Shown: positions 7,708 to 16,562, counted from the stretch's first letter. The stretch is DNA of 64,000 nucleotides from Geobacter sp. UBA698 (GCA_002298925.1 DBMM01000011.1:3881-67880); one strand, 5' to 3'. The notes: generated from the sequence alone by a model not told the origin. Made by a program: numbers and translations.

Positions 7708-8493
7708 TCAGGGCTCGCCGCGTTCGCCTTCGCTGGAGAGCATGACCAGGTCGACTCGACGGTTTTTGGCACGGCCTTCGGGGGTGGCGTTATCCGCAAG
7801 CGGACGGAACTCGGCATAACCGGTGGCGGATATCTTGTCCGGGTCCACATCGAAGTTCTTGAGCAGATACTTGAGGCCGTTGGTGGCGCGGGCGGTGGAA
7901 AGCTCCCAGTTGGTTGGGAACTGTGAGGTGCTGATGGGGACGTTGTCTGTGTGTCCCTCCAGTCGCAACGGGTTGTTGTACTGGGTCACTACTTCAGAGA
8001 TGGTGTTAATCAGTTCATAGGCATTCGGTTTGATCTGGGCCTGTCCCGATTCGAAGAAGCCGGCCTCCTTGAGGCTTACAATCAAGCCGCGGCGGGTGAT
8101 GGTCAAGGCAACCTTGCTCTGGGCGCCCTGCTTGACCAGATAGGCTTCAATGGTGGACTTGATCTGTCGAAAATCCTTTTCTTCGGCACGGGTCTTGGCC
8201 TGGCTGCGCGCCGAGCGGGAGCCGGGGGCGATGGATATCTCGGGCTTGATGGCAGGAATAATATTGGCCTGCTGGGATGGAATCACGTTCATTTTGGGGG
8301 AAGGAGCTCCGGGCTGTACCATTCCGAAGGATTGCTGGATGGACTGCATGACTTCCTCGGCCTTTTTCTTGTCGCTCTGTGACATGGCATACAGCGTCAC
8401 AAAGACGGCGAACAGCAGGGTGATGAAGTCGGCGTAGGAAACGAGCCAGCGCTCGTGGTTGACATGTTTTTCCGGTTCTTTTTTGAGTGCCAT
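7708..8493 (-). CDS. motB: Flagellar motor stator protein MotB
   Basis: 261 residues. One N-terminal transmembrane helix with the proton-carrying Asp in SYADFITLLFAVF (Asp22), then a linker and an OmpA-like peptidoglycan-binding domain (about 120-255) with LEGHTDNVPI and ELSTARA. MotB anchors the stator to the wall and forms the ion channel with MotA. It follows motA by 6 bases. The Asp and flanking residues fit a proton-driven stator, though ion choice is not certain. Confidence 0.93.
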   Translation of the reverse strand: MALKKEPEKHVNHERWLVSYADFITLLFAVFVTLYAMSQSDKKKAEEVMQSIQQSFGMVQPGAPSPKMNVIPSQQANIIPAIKPEISIAPGSRSARSQAKTRAEEKDFRQIKSTIEAYLVKQGAQSKVALTITRRGLIVSLKEAGFFESGQAQIKPNAYELINTISEVVTQYNNPLRLEGHTDNVPISTSQFPTNWELSTARATNGLKYLLKNFDVDPDKISATGYAEFRPLADNATPEGRAKNRRVDLVMLSSEGERGEP

Positions 8494-8499
8494 GATGGT

Positions 8500-9249
8500 C
8501 TAGTGGTCACCACCCACATACGCCTTGAGTTTCTGCTCGATGAAGTGCGGGTTCTCCCCGTTCTGGATGGCGATCAGTCCCTCCAGAATCATGACCCGCC
8601 GCAGGACCTCTTCCTTCATGCGGATCTTGAGCTTGGTGCCGATGGGCAGGCAGATGATGTTGGCGACCATCAGGCCGTAGATGGTAGCCACAAAAGCAAC
8701 GGCGATGCCGGCCCCCAGCTTGGATGTGTCGGACAGGTTGCTCATGACGTGGATCAGGCCCAAAACGGCGCCGATAATACCGATGGTGGGGGAAAATCCG
8801 CCGGCAGCCTCATAAAATTCGACGCTATGCTTAAAGTGATCCTCATAGGCCATGATGTCGGCCTCCAGTGTCTCGCGCAGTTTCTGGGGGTCGATGCCGT
8901 CCACGACCAGCGAAATTCCCTTCTTCACGAAGGAATCCTTGGCTGACTGGGCCTCCTGCTCCAGGGAGATCAAACCGTTGCGGCGGGCCTTGGTGGCGTA
9001 GTTGATGATATCCTTGACCACGGATTCGTGGTCAACCTTGGGGGGCAGAAAGGCGATCTTGGAATCTTTGAAGGCTTTGATGATGGACGAAAGCGGGAAG
9101 CAGATAAACGTTGCCCCAAACGTTCCGCCGAGTACGATCAGGGCAGCGGTTGGCTGGATGAGCGCAGAAATATGCAGGCCTTCAAGAAAGGCGCCTCCGA
9201 ATACGGCACCAAAACCCAAAACTATACCAATAATAGTAGCTAAATCCAT
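8500..9249 (-). CDS. motA: Flagellar motor stator protein MotA
   Basis: 249 residues with four membrane helices (about 5-25, 33-52, 148-170, 180-202) and a cytoplasmic loop between helices 2 and 3 that contacts the rotor. The segment PTIGIIGAVLGLIHVM in helix 3 is the family hallmark with the conserved proline. It sits between flbD (3 bases upstream) and motB (6 bases downstream), one operon. The only flagellar genes in the window are these three, so this is a motor cassette apart from the structural genes. Confidence 0.94.
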   Translation of the reverse strand: MDLATIIGIVLGFGAVFGGAFLEGLHISALIQPTAALIVLGGTFGATFICFPLSSIIKAFKDSKIAFLPPKVDHESVVKDIINYATKARRNGLISLEQEAQSAKDSFVKKGISLVVDGIDPQKLRETLEADIMAYEDHFKHSVEFYEAAGGFSPTIGIIGAVLGLIHVMSNLSDTSKLGAGIAVAFVATIYGLMVANIICLPIGTKLKIRMKEEVLRRVMILEGLIAIQNGENPHFIEQKLKAYVGGDH

Positions 9250-9252
9250 ATG

Positions 9253-9588
9253 TTATACATCCCTGCTTAGTATTGGGCTGCGTTCATGCACGGAACATGC
9301 TTCAGGACAGATGATGTCCCTGTTGAGGGTGGCGCTGCGAAACAGTCTCTTTCTGCGCCGGCTTGCCCGTTTTCTGGTGCCCGCATTGCCGGCCTGTATG
9401 CTTGACCGGCGCAGGATCCTGGCCCGATAGGCGACGATCCTGCTGATGATGGTGGCGGCGCCTTCCCGGGCAAGTATGTGGTGACCGTTGAACAGCGTGA
9501 TCACGGTGTCGGGGGTTTCTTCAATGCTGACGATGTGGTCAGGGTTGAGAAACATCTGCTGTTTGTCCATGCGGGTCAGGAAGATCAT
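9253..9588 (-). CDS. flbD: FlbD family flagellar protein
   Basis: A 111-residue protein whose first 60 residues (MIFLTRMDKQQMFLNPDHI, then SIEETPDTVITL and a GHHILARE segment) match the small FlbD/swarming-motility family often encoded just before motA. The start at 9588 was chosen because the family begins at MIFLTR; an extension to 9618 adds ten unrelated residues. The last 50 residues are Arg-rich and not typical of the family, making it longer than usual (60-75). Same operon as motAB. Confidence 0.75.
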   Translation of the reverse strand: MIFLTRMDKQQMFLNPDHIVSIEETPDTVITLFNGHHILAREGAATIISRIVAYRARILRRSSIQAGNAGTRKRASRRRKRLFRSATLNRDIICPEACSVHERSPILSRDV

Positions 9589-9676
9589 TTGGCTCCAGTT
9601 CGAGCGGCGGGATTTCACCTATAAATATTAAAATCCCAGCAAGGTCAAGAAAAATTCCGAATTTCGTGCGTCGCCG

Positions 9677-10768
9677 TCAGAGCCTGGCATCGATGGCGTC
9701 GAAATCGATATACTGCTCGGCAATGGAGTTGATCAGATCGATCTTTTCCTTGTCTTCCGGGCCGATCTTGGAGACATGCTCCCTCAGGCGTGAAAAAACC
9801 AGGGAGGAAGTTTCTTCTATGCGGATATAGGGGATGCCGCTGTCTTCCAGAATCTGTTGGGTGATGAGCGACATGGGCGCGTGGCTGCTTACGATCAGGC
9901 CGGCCAGCTTTTGCTTGAAATTGGCGATATGGTGCAGGGCCGAGGCGGTCACGATCAGTTCATCCCGTGAACTGGTCACGATCAGGAGCGTGGAATCTTC
10001 CAGGTGGTCGATGACCCGCTGGGACGATGATGCTCCCAGCTGAATGTTGTGACAGATGCGGCTGCGCTCTTGGGGATCGCCGTGCAGTGGCAGTTCCAGC
10101 AGGTCTGCCACGTGCTGGAGGGTCGGGTGGGCCAGGACCGGTGAGTAGTTGAAGGCGCTGGTCACCAGGATGTTGCTGCGCGAGAAGGCCTGACGCAGAT
10201 AGGACAGCGACCGCTCCCGTTTCTCTGCCACCAGTTTGTTGATCATGATGAAGCGCACATCGGCCTGAGCCTCACGGTACAGGGCCAGGTTAAGTTCCAC
10301 GGCATCGATGACGCTGCCGATGCCTCCTCCGCTGACCATCAGCACCGGTGCAGCGGCCAGGGCGGCAATGCGGGCATTGTTCATTCCGACCACCGAACCG
10401 ACGCCGCAGTGGCCGGCGCCTTCGATGATCAGGAAGTCATTCTTCTTTTCCAGCTTTTCCAGAGCATTAAGGATTACTTGGTGGGGGTAGTCGGGTGATA
10501 TCTTGCCGTCGAGGAACTGGCGGGTAGTGCCGGGCGTCAGGGGCATGGGGGACATCAGGTGGGCATCCTCGTCCAGGTTGTAGACACCGGCGATCATGGC
10601 CGCATCCATATCCATGGTTAGGCCGTGGTACTGGATGCACTTGGGGCCGATCGGCTTGATGAACCCGACCCGCGCATACTTCTTGCGAGCCAGGTGCATC
10701 AGCGAAAGGCTGATGGTGGTCTTGCCGCAATGCTGGCCGGTTGCCCCGATGAAAATTTTCTTGCACAT
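9677..10768 (-). CDS. BioD-like P-loop/DRTGG domain protein
   Basis: 363 residues. Residues 1-200 are a dethiobiotin-synthetase-like P-loop domain (GATGQHCGKTTISL at 8-21; EGAGHCGVGSVVG near 117). Residues 210-330 form a DRTGG domain, ending in the LREHVSKIGP segment. This is the layout of the N-terminal regulatory half of long phosphotransacetylases, but the catalytic Pta domain is absent. The usual annotation is cobyrinic acid a,c-diamide synthase-like or phosphotransacetylase-like; a regulatory, nucleotide-sensing role is possible. It follows the PilZ gene by 25 bases on the same strand. Confidence 0.75.
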   Translation of the reverse strand: MCKKIFIGATGQHCGKTTISLSLMHLARKKYARVGFIKPIGPKCIQYHGLTMDMDAAMIAGVYNLDEDAHLMSPMPLTPGTTRQFLDGKISPDYPHQVILNALEKLEKKNDFLIIEGAGHCGVGSVVGMNNARIAALAAAPVLMVSGGGIGSVIDAVELNLALYREAQADVRFIMINKLVAEKRERSLSYLRQAFSRSNILVTSAFNYSPVLAHPTLQHVADLLELPLHGDPQERSRICHNIQLGASSSQRVIDHLEDSTLLIVTSSRDELIVTASALHHIANFKQKLAGLIVSSHAPMSLITQQILEDSGIPYIRIEETSSLVFSRLREHVSKIGPEDKEKIDLINSIAEQYIDFDAIDARL

Positions 10769-10793
10769 GTGAGTACCTCCCGCGAAACTATTC

Positions 10794-11141
10794 TTAAGAA
10801 TTGCGAAGGGCTGCCTGTTCCTGGCAGTAGCTCAAATACTGCTGCTCGCCTTCGTGAAAGCGCAGGAAGCGTATTCCCATGCCGCATTTTTTCGCCAGGT
10901 GAAAAAGGTTCTGGGGCACTTTCTTGGCCCAGACAACGCGCGCCTCCACCATAACTTTGCCATGTCCTTCCAAGTTGAACTCCACCACGATCTTTGTATT
11001 GGGAGGGGCCACGTTGGGCGTTTTGATGAACATGCCGGTCAGGGAAATATCCTCGCTAAAGGCAACCCTGCCAGCTTCTCCCGTCCCGAAACGGATGGAA
11101 AGCCGTTTTTTCTGTCGCGTTTGTTCACGTTTTTCAGACAT
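10794..11141 (-). CDS. PilZ domain protein
   Basis: 115 residues, a single PilZ domain. The c-di-GMP binding signature is present: RxxxR as RQKKRLSIRF near residue 10 and the DxSxxG block as EDISLTGMF near 34. A binder of c-di-GMP acting in the cytoplasm is expected. It is the first gene of a two-gene unit with the P-loop/DRTGG gene. A 10-base inverted repeat sits immediately before the ATG and could control it. Confidence 0.88.
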   Translation of the reverse strand: MSEKREQTRQKKRLSIRFGTGEAGRVAFSEDISLTGMFIKTPNVAPPNTKIVVEFNLEGHGKVMVEARVVWAKKVPQNLFHLAKKCGMGIRFLRFHEGEQQYLSYCQEQAALRNS

Positions 11142-11193
11142 TGTGGTATACCCGCACGCCGCAAGATGCTAAAATTTGCAGAATATACCACAA
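11141..11193 (-). repeat. Inverted repeat abutting the pilZ start codon
   Basis: TTGTGGTATA (11141-11150) and TATACCACAA (11184-11193) are perfect 10-base inverted copies separated by 33 bases. In the pilZ transcript they would form a stem ending at the start codon and enclosing the only weak ribosome site (GCGGG). It could instead be a protein operator. A third partial copy, TGTGGTA, lies at 11203-11209. Confidence 0.5.
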
Positions 11194-11270
11194 AACAGAT
11201 CCTGTGGTAGGGATTTTAACGATAAGCCTGATTTGGCCGTCGCCGTGGCGGCTGTTGTGGATAAAATCCA

Positions 11271-11299
11271 TTGACAGGCAGATGCCAATCATCTAGTTT
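11271..11299 (+). promoter_or_regulatory. Sigma-70 promoter of the thi leader
   Basis: TTGACA, 17 bases, TAGTTT. The transcript would start near 11306, just before the TPP aptamer. Confidence 0.7.
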
Positions 11300-11310
11300 A
11301 ACTCTGAAAA

Positions 11311-11393
11311 CGCTGGGGGAGTTTCGACTGAGAGCGGCCATGACGGACGCGACCCTTAGTACCTGATCCGGGTAATGCCGGCGTAGGGAAGCG
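11311..11393 (+). promoter_or_regulatory. TPP riboswitch (THI element)
   Basis: The Thi-box blocks occur in order: GGGGGAG, ACTGAGAG, GACCCTTAGTACCTGATCCGG, GGTAATGCCGGCGTAGGGAA. CGCT (11311-11314) and AGCG (11390-11393) close P1. It precedes thiSGE, so thiamine pyrophosphate should shut off thiazole synthesis. Confidence 0.96.
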
Positions 11394-11410
11394 CTCTGAT
11401 TACCTATCCC

Positions 11411-11432
11411 AAGCCGCTTCCGCGGCTTTTTT
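11411..11432 (+). terminator. Terminator of the TPP riboswitch
   Basis: AAGCCGC-TTCC-GCGGCTT followed by TTTT, lying 17 bases after the aptamer and 17 bases before thiS. It indicates control by transcription termination. Confidence 0.85.
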
Positions 11433-11449
11433 CGTTTATGGAGGCAGGC

Positions 11450-11650
11450 ATGCAGCTGACGGTAAATGGCGGAAGTGTTGAGATCGGAGCGGGCAGCACC
11501 GTGGCCGGACTGCTGGAGCATTTGAACATCACCCGTGAGCGGGTGGCGGTGGAGGTCAATCTGGATATTATCCCCAAAGCGGCGTATGATATTTATTGTC
11601 TGTCGGACGGGGACAGGATCGAGATCGTCCAGTTCGTGGGCGGCGGGTAA
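11450..11650 (+). CDS. thiS: Sulfur carrier protein ThiS
   Basis: 66 residues with the ubiquitin-like fold pattern and the C-terminal VGGG, ending Gly-Gly, that becomes the thiocarboxylate donating sulfur to the thiazole ring. The start at 11450 is preceded by GGAGGCAGGC; the in-frame ATG at 11438 overlaps that ribosome site and is less likely. First gene of the TPP-controlled thiSGE operon. Confidence 0.93.
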   Translation: MQLTVNGGSVEIGAGSTVAGLLEHLNITRERVAVEVNLDIIPKAAYDIYCLSDGDRIEIVQFVGGG

Positions 11651-11709
11651 CCACCAGGCCGGGTCTTGACGGACTCCCTGCAATAAAAACAGATTAACGG
11701 GGTACGATT

Positions 11710-12492
11710 ATGACACTCGAAAATGACAAACTGATCATAGCCGGACGGGAGTTCAATTCGCGCTTGATGGTGGGAACCGGAAAATATGCCGACTTTCAGC
11801 AGATGGTGCGGGCGCTGGAGGTCTCGGGGGCCGAGATCATCACGGTTGCCGTTCGGCGGGTCAATATTTCCGACCGCAATCAGGAATCGCTGCTGGATTA
11901 CATCGACCCGAAGAAATATACCCTGCTGCCCAATACGGCCGGCTGCTATACTGCCGACGACGCGGTGCGCACCTGCCGCCTGGCCCGTGAGGCCGGTCTG
12001 TCGGATTTTGTCAAGCTGGAGGTGCTGGGGGATGAAAAAACGCTCTTCCCGGATAACGAGGAGTTGCTTAAAGCCGCTAAAATTCTCGTCAAGGAAGGTT
12101 TTACCGTGCTGCCCTACTGCAGCGACGACGTGATTCTCTGCAAGAAGCTGGAAGATCTGGGCTGCGCCGCGGTCATGCCGCTGGGCGCCCCCATCGGCAG
12201 CGGTCTGGGTATTCGCAACCCCTACAATATCCGCATCATCCTGGAGAACATCAAGGTGCCGGTCATCGTGGACGCCGGGGTGGGCTGCGCCTCGGACGCG
12301 GCCATCGCCATGGAGCTGGGCTGTGCCGGCGTGTTGATGAATACGGCCATTGCCGGAGCCCGGGATCCGATCGCCATGGCCGAAGCCATGAAGCTGGCTG
12401 TCATCGCCGGCCGACTTTCCTACCGGGCCGGCCGCATTCCCCGCAAGTTGTACGCCAACGCCTCCAGTCCTCTGGACGGCATGATCGCCTAG
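11710..12492 (+). CDS. thiG: Thiazole synthase
   Basis: 260 residues, TIM-barrel thiazole synthase that joins deoxyxylulose phosphate, dehydroglycine and ThiS-borne sulfur. Typical segments are LMVGTGKYADFQQM, TVAVRRVN, LPNTAGCYTADDAVR and the phosphate-binding ending DAGVGCASDAAIAMELG with GVLMNTAIAGA. Usual length for the family. It sits 59 bases after thiS and 25 bases before thiE. No thiH or thiO is present in the window to supply dehydroglycine. Confidence 0.96.
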   Translation: MTLENDKLIIAGREFNSRLMVGTGKYADFQQMVRALEVSGAEIITVAVRRVNISDRNQESLLDYIDPKKYTLLPNTAGCYTADDAVRTCRLAREAGLSDFVKLEVLGDEKTLFPDNEELLKAAKILVKEGFTVLPYCSDDVILCKKLEDLGCAAVMPLGAPIGSGLGIRNPYNIRIILENIKVPVIVDAGVGCASDAAIAMELGCAGVLMNTAIAGARDPIAMAEAMKLAVIAGRLSYRAGRIPRKLYANASSPLDGMIA

Positions 12493-12517
12493 GGCTGCCG
12501 GGTGTCTCCCAGAATGC

Positions 12518-13162
12518 ATGCTGCCGATTGATTTCAGCCTGTACCTGATCAGCGACCGCAGCCAGACCGCTGGACGTCCGCTGGTGGAGGTAATCCGCGA
12601 TGCGCTGGCAGGCGGCGTGCGGGCGGTTCAGCTGCGGGAGAAGGACCTGCCGGCGGGTCGATTGTTTGAACTTGCGGCTGAGCTGCGTCAGTTGACCAGC
12701 GCACGGGGAGCCAGGCTACTGATTAACGATCGTCTCGACGTTGCCCTGGCCGTGGATGCCGACGGTGTCCACCTGGGTATTGCCGGACTGCCGGTCAGGG
12801 CGGCCCGCCGCCTGCTGGGGGGACAAAAACTGATCGCTTATTCGGCCCATGCTCTGGATGAGGCCCTTCAGGCCCAGGCGGACGGCGCCGATTTTGTGAC
12901 CTTCGGCCCGGTCTATCAGACACCGTCCAAGGCGGCCTACGGCGCACCGGTCGGCCTGGATGCCCTGCAAGCCGCCTGTCGGGCGCTCACCATCCCGGTT
13001 TTTGCCCTGGGTGGCGTCACTAAAACGTCAGTGCCAGAACTGATGACTGCCGGCGTCCGGGGCATTGCCCTGATCTCGGCTATCATCGCAGCACCCGATC
13101 CGCAACAGACAGCCGCATCAATGCTGCAATCGATTGAAGACCATGCCCATTATTTCCGATGA
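12518..13162 (+). CDS. thiE: Thiamine-phosphate synthase
   Basis: 214 residues. The pattern YLISDR, VQLREKDL, LLINDRLDVAL, GVHLG, and TPSKAAYGAPVGLD is that of ThiE, which couples the thiazole and pyrimidine phosphates. GVRGIALISAI is the end phosphate site. The 3' end overlaps the next gene by 20 bases, so it is followed by a translationally coupled radical SAM gene. Confidence 0.95.
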   Translation: MLPIDFSLYLISDRSQTAGRPLVEVIRDALAGGVRAVQLREKDLPAGRLFELAAELRQLTSARGARLLINDRLDVALAVDADGVHLGIAGLPVRAARRLLGGQKLIAYSAHALDEALQAQADGADFVTFGPVYQTPSKAAYGAPVGLDALQAACRALTIPVFALGGVTKTSVPELMTAGVRGIALISAIIAAPDPQQTAASMLQSIEDHAHYFR

Positions 13163-14081
13163 ACGAATCCATCACGAGCTGCGAATCCATTCCTATGGCC
13201 ATTACCTGCGTCGCCGTTTCGGATGCCGGGTCAGCAAGGTCAACGTGGATGCCGGCTTTACCTGCCCCAACCGCGACGGCAGCAAGGGTAGCGGCGGCTG
13301 CATCTACTGCAACAACGTCTCCTTCTCGCCCAAGGACACCCGCTCCATAATCCCGCTGGAAGAGCAGATGGCCCACGGCATGGCCTACCATCGTCAGCGG
13401 TTCGGCTCGCAAAAATTCATCATCTACTTCCAGAAATACACCAATACCTACGGTTCGGTAGAGCTGCTGTCCGACCTCTACCGCCGCGCCCTGGACCACC
13501 CGGACGTGGTCGGCATCTCGGTCGGTACCCGGCCTGATTCTCTCTCCGATCAAGCCCTGGAGTTACTGACGGAGATCGCCCGGACCCGCTACGTCTGCCT
13601 GGAGCTTGGGCTGCAATCGATGGATGACGAGATCCTGACACGCATCAACCGCGGTCATACCCTGGACGACTTTGTAACGGCCGTGCAGCGGGCCGCTGGA
13701 CGTGGCTTTGACATCTGCGCCCACCTGATCTACGGCTTTCCCGGTGAGACCGCCGATGATTTCCTGAAGAGCGCCGACCTGATTGCCTCGCTGCCGATCG
13801 ACTCGGTCAAGCTGCACCAGTTGCATGCCGTGGCAGGGACCGAGCTGGCGGAAATGTACCGGCGCGGTGCATTCGTTCCGCTTCAGTTGCATGAATATGT
13901 AAAGACGGCCGCCTATTTTCTGGAACGACTGCCGGCCCATGTCACTGTCCAGCGTCTGTACGGCTCGGCGCCGCTGGAGATACGGGTTGCGCCCCAGTGG
14001 GGGCTCAAGAACAATCAGATGTGGTTTGCGGTAATAAATGAGTTGTGCAGACGGGGGAGTTGGCAGGGGTGCCGGCGCTGA
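13143..14081 (+). CDS. TIGR01212/YhcC family radical SAM protein
   Basis: 312 residues from ATG 13143; a TTG at 13134 in frame is less likely. Cysteine cluster CPNRDGSKGSGGCIYC near residues 38-53 supplies the three ligands for the [4Fe-4S] cluster in an elongated form (Cx11-12CxxC), characteristic of this family. GTRPDSL and IYGFPGET are other family segments. The C-terminal part is typical of the family. Substrate is not established by sequence. It overlaps thiE by 20 bases, so it is likely carried on the TPP-controlled transcript, though a thiamine role is not implied. Confidence 0.85.
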   Translation: MPIISDERIHHELRIHSYGHYLRRRFGCRVSKVNVDAGFTCPNRDGSKGSGGCIYCNNVSFSPKDTRSIIPLEEQMAHGMAYHRQRFGSQKFIIYFQKYTNTYGSVELLSDLYRRALDHPDVVGISVGTRPDSLSDQALELLTEIARTRYVCLELGLQSMDDEILTRINRGHTLDDFVTAVQRAAGRGFDICAHLIYGFPGETADDFLKSADLIASLPIDSVKLHQLHAVAGTELAEMYRRGAFVPLQLHEYVKTAAYFLERLPAHVTVQRLYGSAPLEIRVAPQWGLKNNQMWFAVINELCRRGSWQGCRR

Positions 14082-14133
14082 GGCGCTCGCTCAAACGCGG
14101 CTTTTCGGCAGCAGCAGCGAGCCTGAAGGATAT

Positions 14134-14859
14134 TCAGCTCTCAGGAGACTGGCCGGCAGCAACGCAGTAACGGTTGTTGCCTTCCTGTTTGGCTTGTCGC
14201 AGTGCCTGATGTGCCTTGGCGAGGAAATCCTGGGTGGACAGGGCTGTGCTGTCATAAACGCTGACCCCGATGCTGACCGTAATAGCTATGCCCGGGTTGC
14301 CGACCTTGAATTCCGTCATGGAGACCGCCTCCACTACCTTGCTCGCCACGGGCAGGGCCCCTTCCAGATCAGTTTCCGGCAGCAGGATCAGAAACCTGTC
14401 GCCACCCCAGCGGGCGCAGATGTCCTCGTTGCGGACAATGCCACCCAGCAGGCAGGCCAGTTCCACCAGCACGTCGTCGCCGCTGTTGTAGCCGTGGGTG
14501 GTGTTGACTCTTTCGAAGTTGTCGATATCTGCCAGCAAAATGGTGATGGGGCAGCTGTGGCGCCGGGCCCGGGTGACTTCCTGCTCGATCTTTTCCAGTA
14601 TGCCGCGCCGGTTGGCCAGCCTGGTCATGCCATCGATCCTGCTGCTGAGATCGAGGGAACGGACAATGTCGATCATCTGCTTTCTGAGCTGGTGGTTTTC
14701 CGTGGTGATCTGTTCGACGCGTTTTTCAAGCTGCGTGTAAAGCATGAAAAGGGCATTCAGTTCCGGTAAAAGGGTATTGTCTCTATTTCGCCCGTCAGAC
14801 AGGATCTGACTGAAATGACTGAGACCTTCGTACCTGTTTGCCCCGCTGCCCATGGACAT
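14134..14859 (-). CDS. GGDEF-domain protein with degenerate active site
   Basis: A soluble protein of 241 residues: a coiled-coil-like N-terminal region (LEKRVEQITTENHQLRKQM near 50-70) then a GGDEF domain. The signature reads WGGDRF, with Arg where the fourth motif position is normally Glu, so catalysis is doubtful. The guanine-contact residue is Asp (SGDDVL). It could act as a GTP or c-di-GMP sensor. Starts at 14859 (ATG after GGGGTG); GTG 14865 and ATG 14853 are alternatives. It faces the radical SAM gene and is divergent from gltX. Confidence 0.8.
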   Translation of the reverse strand: MSMGSGANRYEGLSHFSQILSDGRNRDNTLLPELNALFMLYTQLEKRVEQITTENHQLRKQMIDIVRSLDLSSRIDGMTRLANRRGILEKIEQEVTRARRHSCPITILLADIDNFERVNTTHGYNSGDDVLVELACLLGGIVRNEDICARWGGDRFLILLPETDLEGALPVASKVVEAVSMTEFKVGNPGIAITVSIGVSVYDSTALSTQDFLAKAHQALRQAKQEGNNRYCVAAGQSPES

Positions 14860-15122
14860 GATCACCCCGCTGTTTTCGGCACTTCAAGAGTTTGGATGCC
14901 ATTTTTGAAAAACATTTTACAGAGCTTTAGGCCCATGGCAAGTTATTTCACGCGATTTTTGCTCATTTATGTCTGGCGATGATTTTTTGATCTGGATCGT
15001 ACGGTCCTTGACCGGCAGCCGGCAGATTCAGGCAGAAAATTCTTTTTCGAAGCAACCGGCGATGCTATACATATTGAGCTTGCCTGCAGTGCAGGCCTTG
15101 ATGACTTTCAAAGGAGTTACCC

Positions 15123-16523
15123 ATGTCCGCAATCCGTGTCCGTTTCGCCCCCAGCCCCACCGGCTTTCTCCATGTGGGAGGTGCCCGCACCGCCCTGTTC
15201 AACTGGCTTCTGGCCCGCAAGCAGGGGGGCACCTTCATTCTGCGCATCGAGGACACCGACGTGGAACGCTCCACCAAGGAGTCGGTGGATGCCATTCTGC
15301 AGGGAATGGAGTGGCTCGGTCTGGATTGGGACGAAGGCCCTTTCTTTCAGTCGGACTGCTTCGAGCTTTACAAGGAACATGTCCAGAAGCTGGTGGACGC
15401 CGGCAAGGCCTACAAATGCTACTGCAGCGCCGAGGAGCTTGAAAAAAAGCGTGAACAGGCCATGCAGGAGGGGCGCAAGCCCAAGTACGACGGCACCTGC
15501 CGCGAGCGTAGAGATCATCCCGCCGATGCGCCCTATGTGATCCGTTTCCGGGCACCCCAGGGGGACGAGGTGGTTTTTGATGACCTGATCAAGGGGCGCA
15601 TCGCCTTTCCGGCGGAAGAGCTGGATGACCTGATCATCCAGCGCACCGACGGTACGCCGACCTACAACTTCTGCGTGGTGATCGATGATGCGGTCATGCG
15701 CATCACCACGGTCATCCGCGGCGACGACCATGTCAACAATACCCCGCGCCAGATCCAGCTCTACGAAGCACTCGGCTTTCCGGTGCCGCAGTTCGCCCAT
15801 GTCCCCATGATCCTGGGGAGCGACAAGGCCCGTCTTTCCAAGCGTCACGGCGCCACCAGCGTGATCGCCTACCGTGACATGGGCTATCTGCCGGAAGCGC
15901 TGCTGAATTACCTGGTGCGCCTGGGATGGAGCCATGGCGACGACGAGATCTTCTCGCTGCAGGAAATGATAGATAAGTTCGATATCCGCCATGTGGGGCG
16001 CTCAGCCGGTGTTTTCAATACCGAAAAGCTCAACTGGCTGAATGCCCATTACATCAAGGCTGGCGACCCGCAGCGCCTGGCCGGCCTGCTGCAGCCGCAC
16101 CTTGCCAGTCGTGGCGTAAGCACCCAGGATGGTCCCGACCTGGTGGCGGTGGTCAAGACCCTGCAGGAACGGGCCCAGACCCTGGAGGAGATGGCCGAGC
16201 GGGCGCTCTTTTATTACCAGCCCCCCCAGGGCTATGACGAAGCCGCCCTGGCCAAGTTTGCCAAGGAGCACCTGCAGGCGGTCTACGCTGCCGTGGCCGA
16301 AAAATTGATCGAATCCCCGGCCATCACGGCAGCGGAGTTCGACGCCCTTTTCAAGGAACTCTGCACGGAGCGTGGCTGGAAGATGCCCCAGGTGGGGCAG
16401 CCGGTGCGCATCGCCCTTTCCGGCGGCACTCAGGCCCCCGGCATCGGCGAGATCATCGTAGCCCTGGGAAAGCAGGAAGCCATCCGGCGGATTCAGAAGG
16501 CGAGTGAAACGGTAGCGGCCTAG
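15123..16523 (+). CDS. gltX: Glutamyl-tRNA synthetase
   Basis: 466 residues, full class I GluRS. HIGH motif as PSPTGFLHVGGARTA near residue 10, KMSKS motif as KARLSKRHG near 240. The start follows AAAGGAGTTACCC. The upstream 257 bases contain a TATACA box but no clear -35 partner. A GC-rich hairpin follows the stop. Function is charging tRNA-Glu in the cytoplasm. Confidence 0.97.
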   Translation: MSAIRVRFAPSPTGFLHVGGARTALFNWLLARKQGGTFILRIEDTDVERSTKESVDAILQGMEWLGLDWDEGPFFQSDCFELYKEHVQKLVDAGKAYKCYCSAEELEKKREQAMQEGRKPKYDGTCRERRDHPADAPYVIRFRAPQGDEVVFDDLIKGRIAFPAEELDDLIIQRTDGTPTYNFCVVIDDAVMRITTVIRGDDHVNNTPRQIQLYEALGFPVPQFAHVPMILGSDKARLSKRHGATSVIAYRDMGYLPEALLNYLVRLGWSHGDDEIFSLQEMIDKFDIRHVGRSAGVFNTEKLNWLNAHYIKAGDPQRLAGLLQPHLASRGVSTQDGPDLVAVVKTLQERAQTLEEMAERALFYYQPPQGYDEAALAKFAKEHLQAVYAAVAEKLIESPAITAAEFDALFKELCTERGWKMPQVGQPVRIALSGGTQAPGIGEIIVALGKQEAIRRIQKASETVAA

Positions 16524-16526
16524 CCA

Positions 16527-16562
16527 GACGGCCTCCGGGACTGGAAAGCCCCGGAGGCCGTC
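16527..16562 (+). terminator. Stem-loop after gltX
   Basis: GACGGCCTCCGGG pairs with CCCGGAGGCCGTC around a short loop, then ATTTA only; a strong stem but a poor T run, so termination may be partial. Confidence 0.6.
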
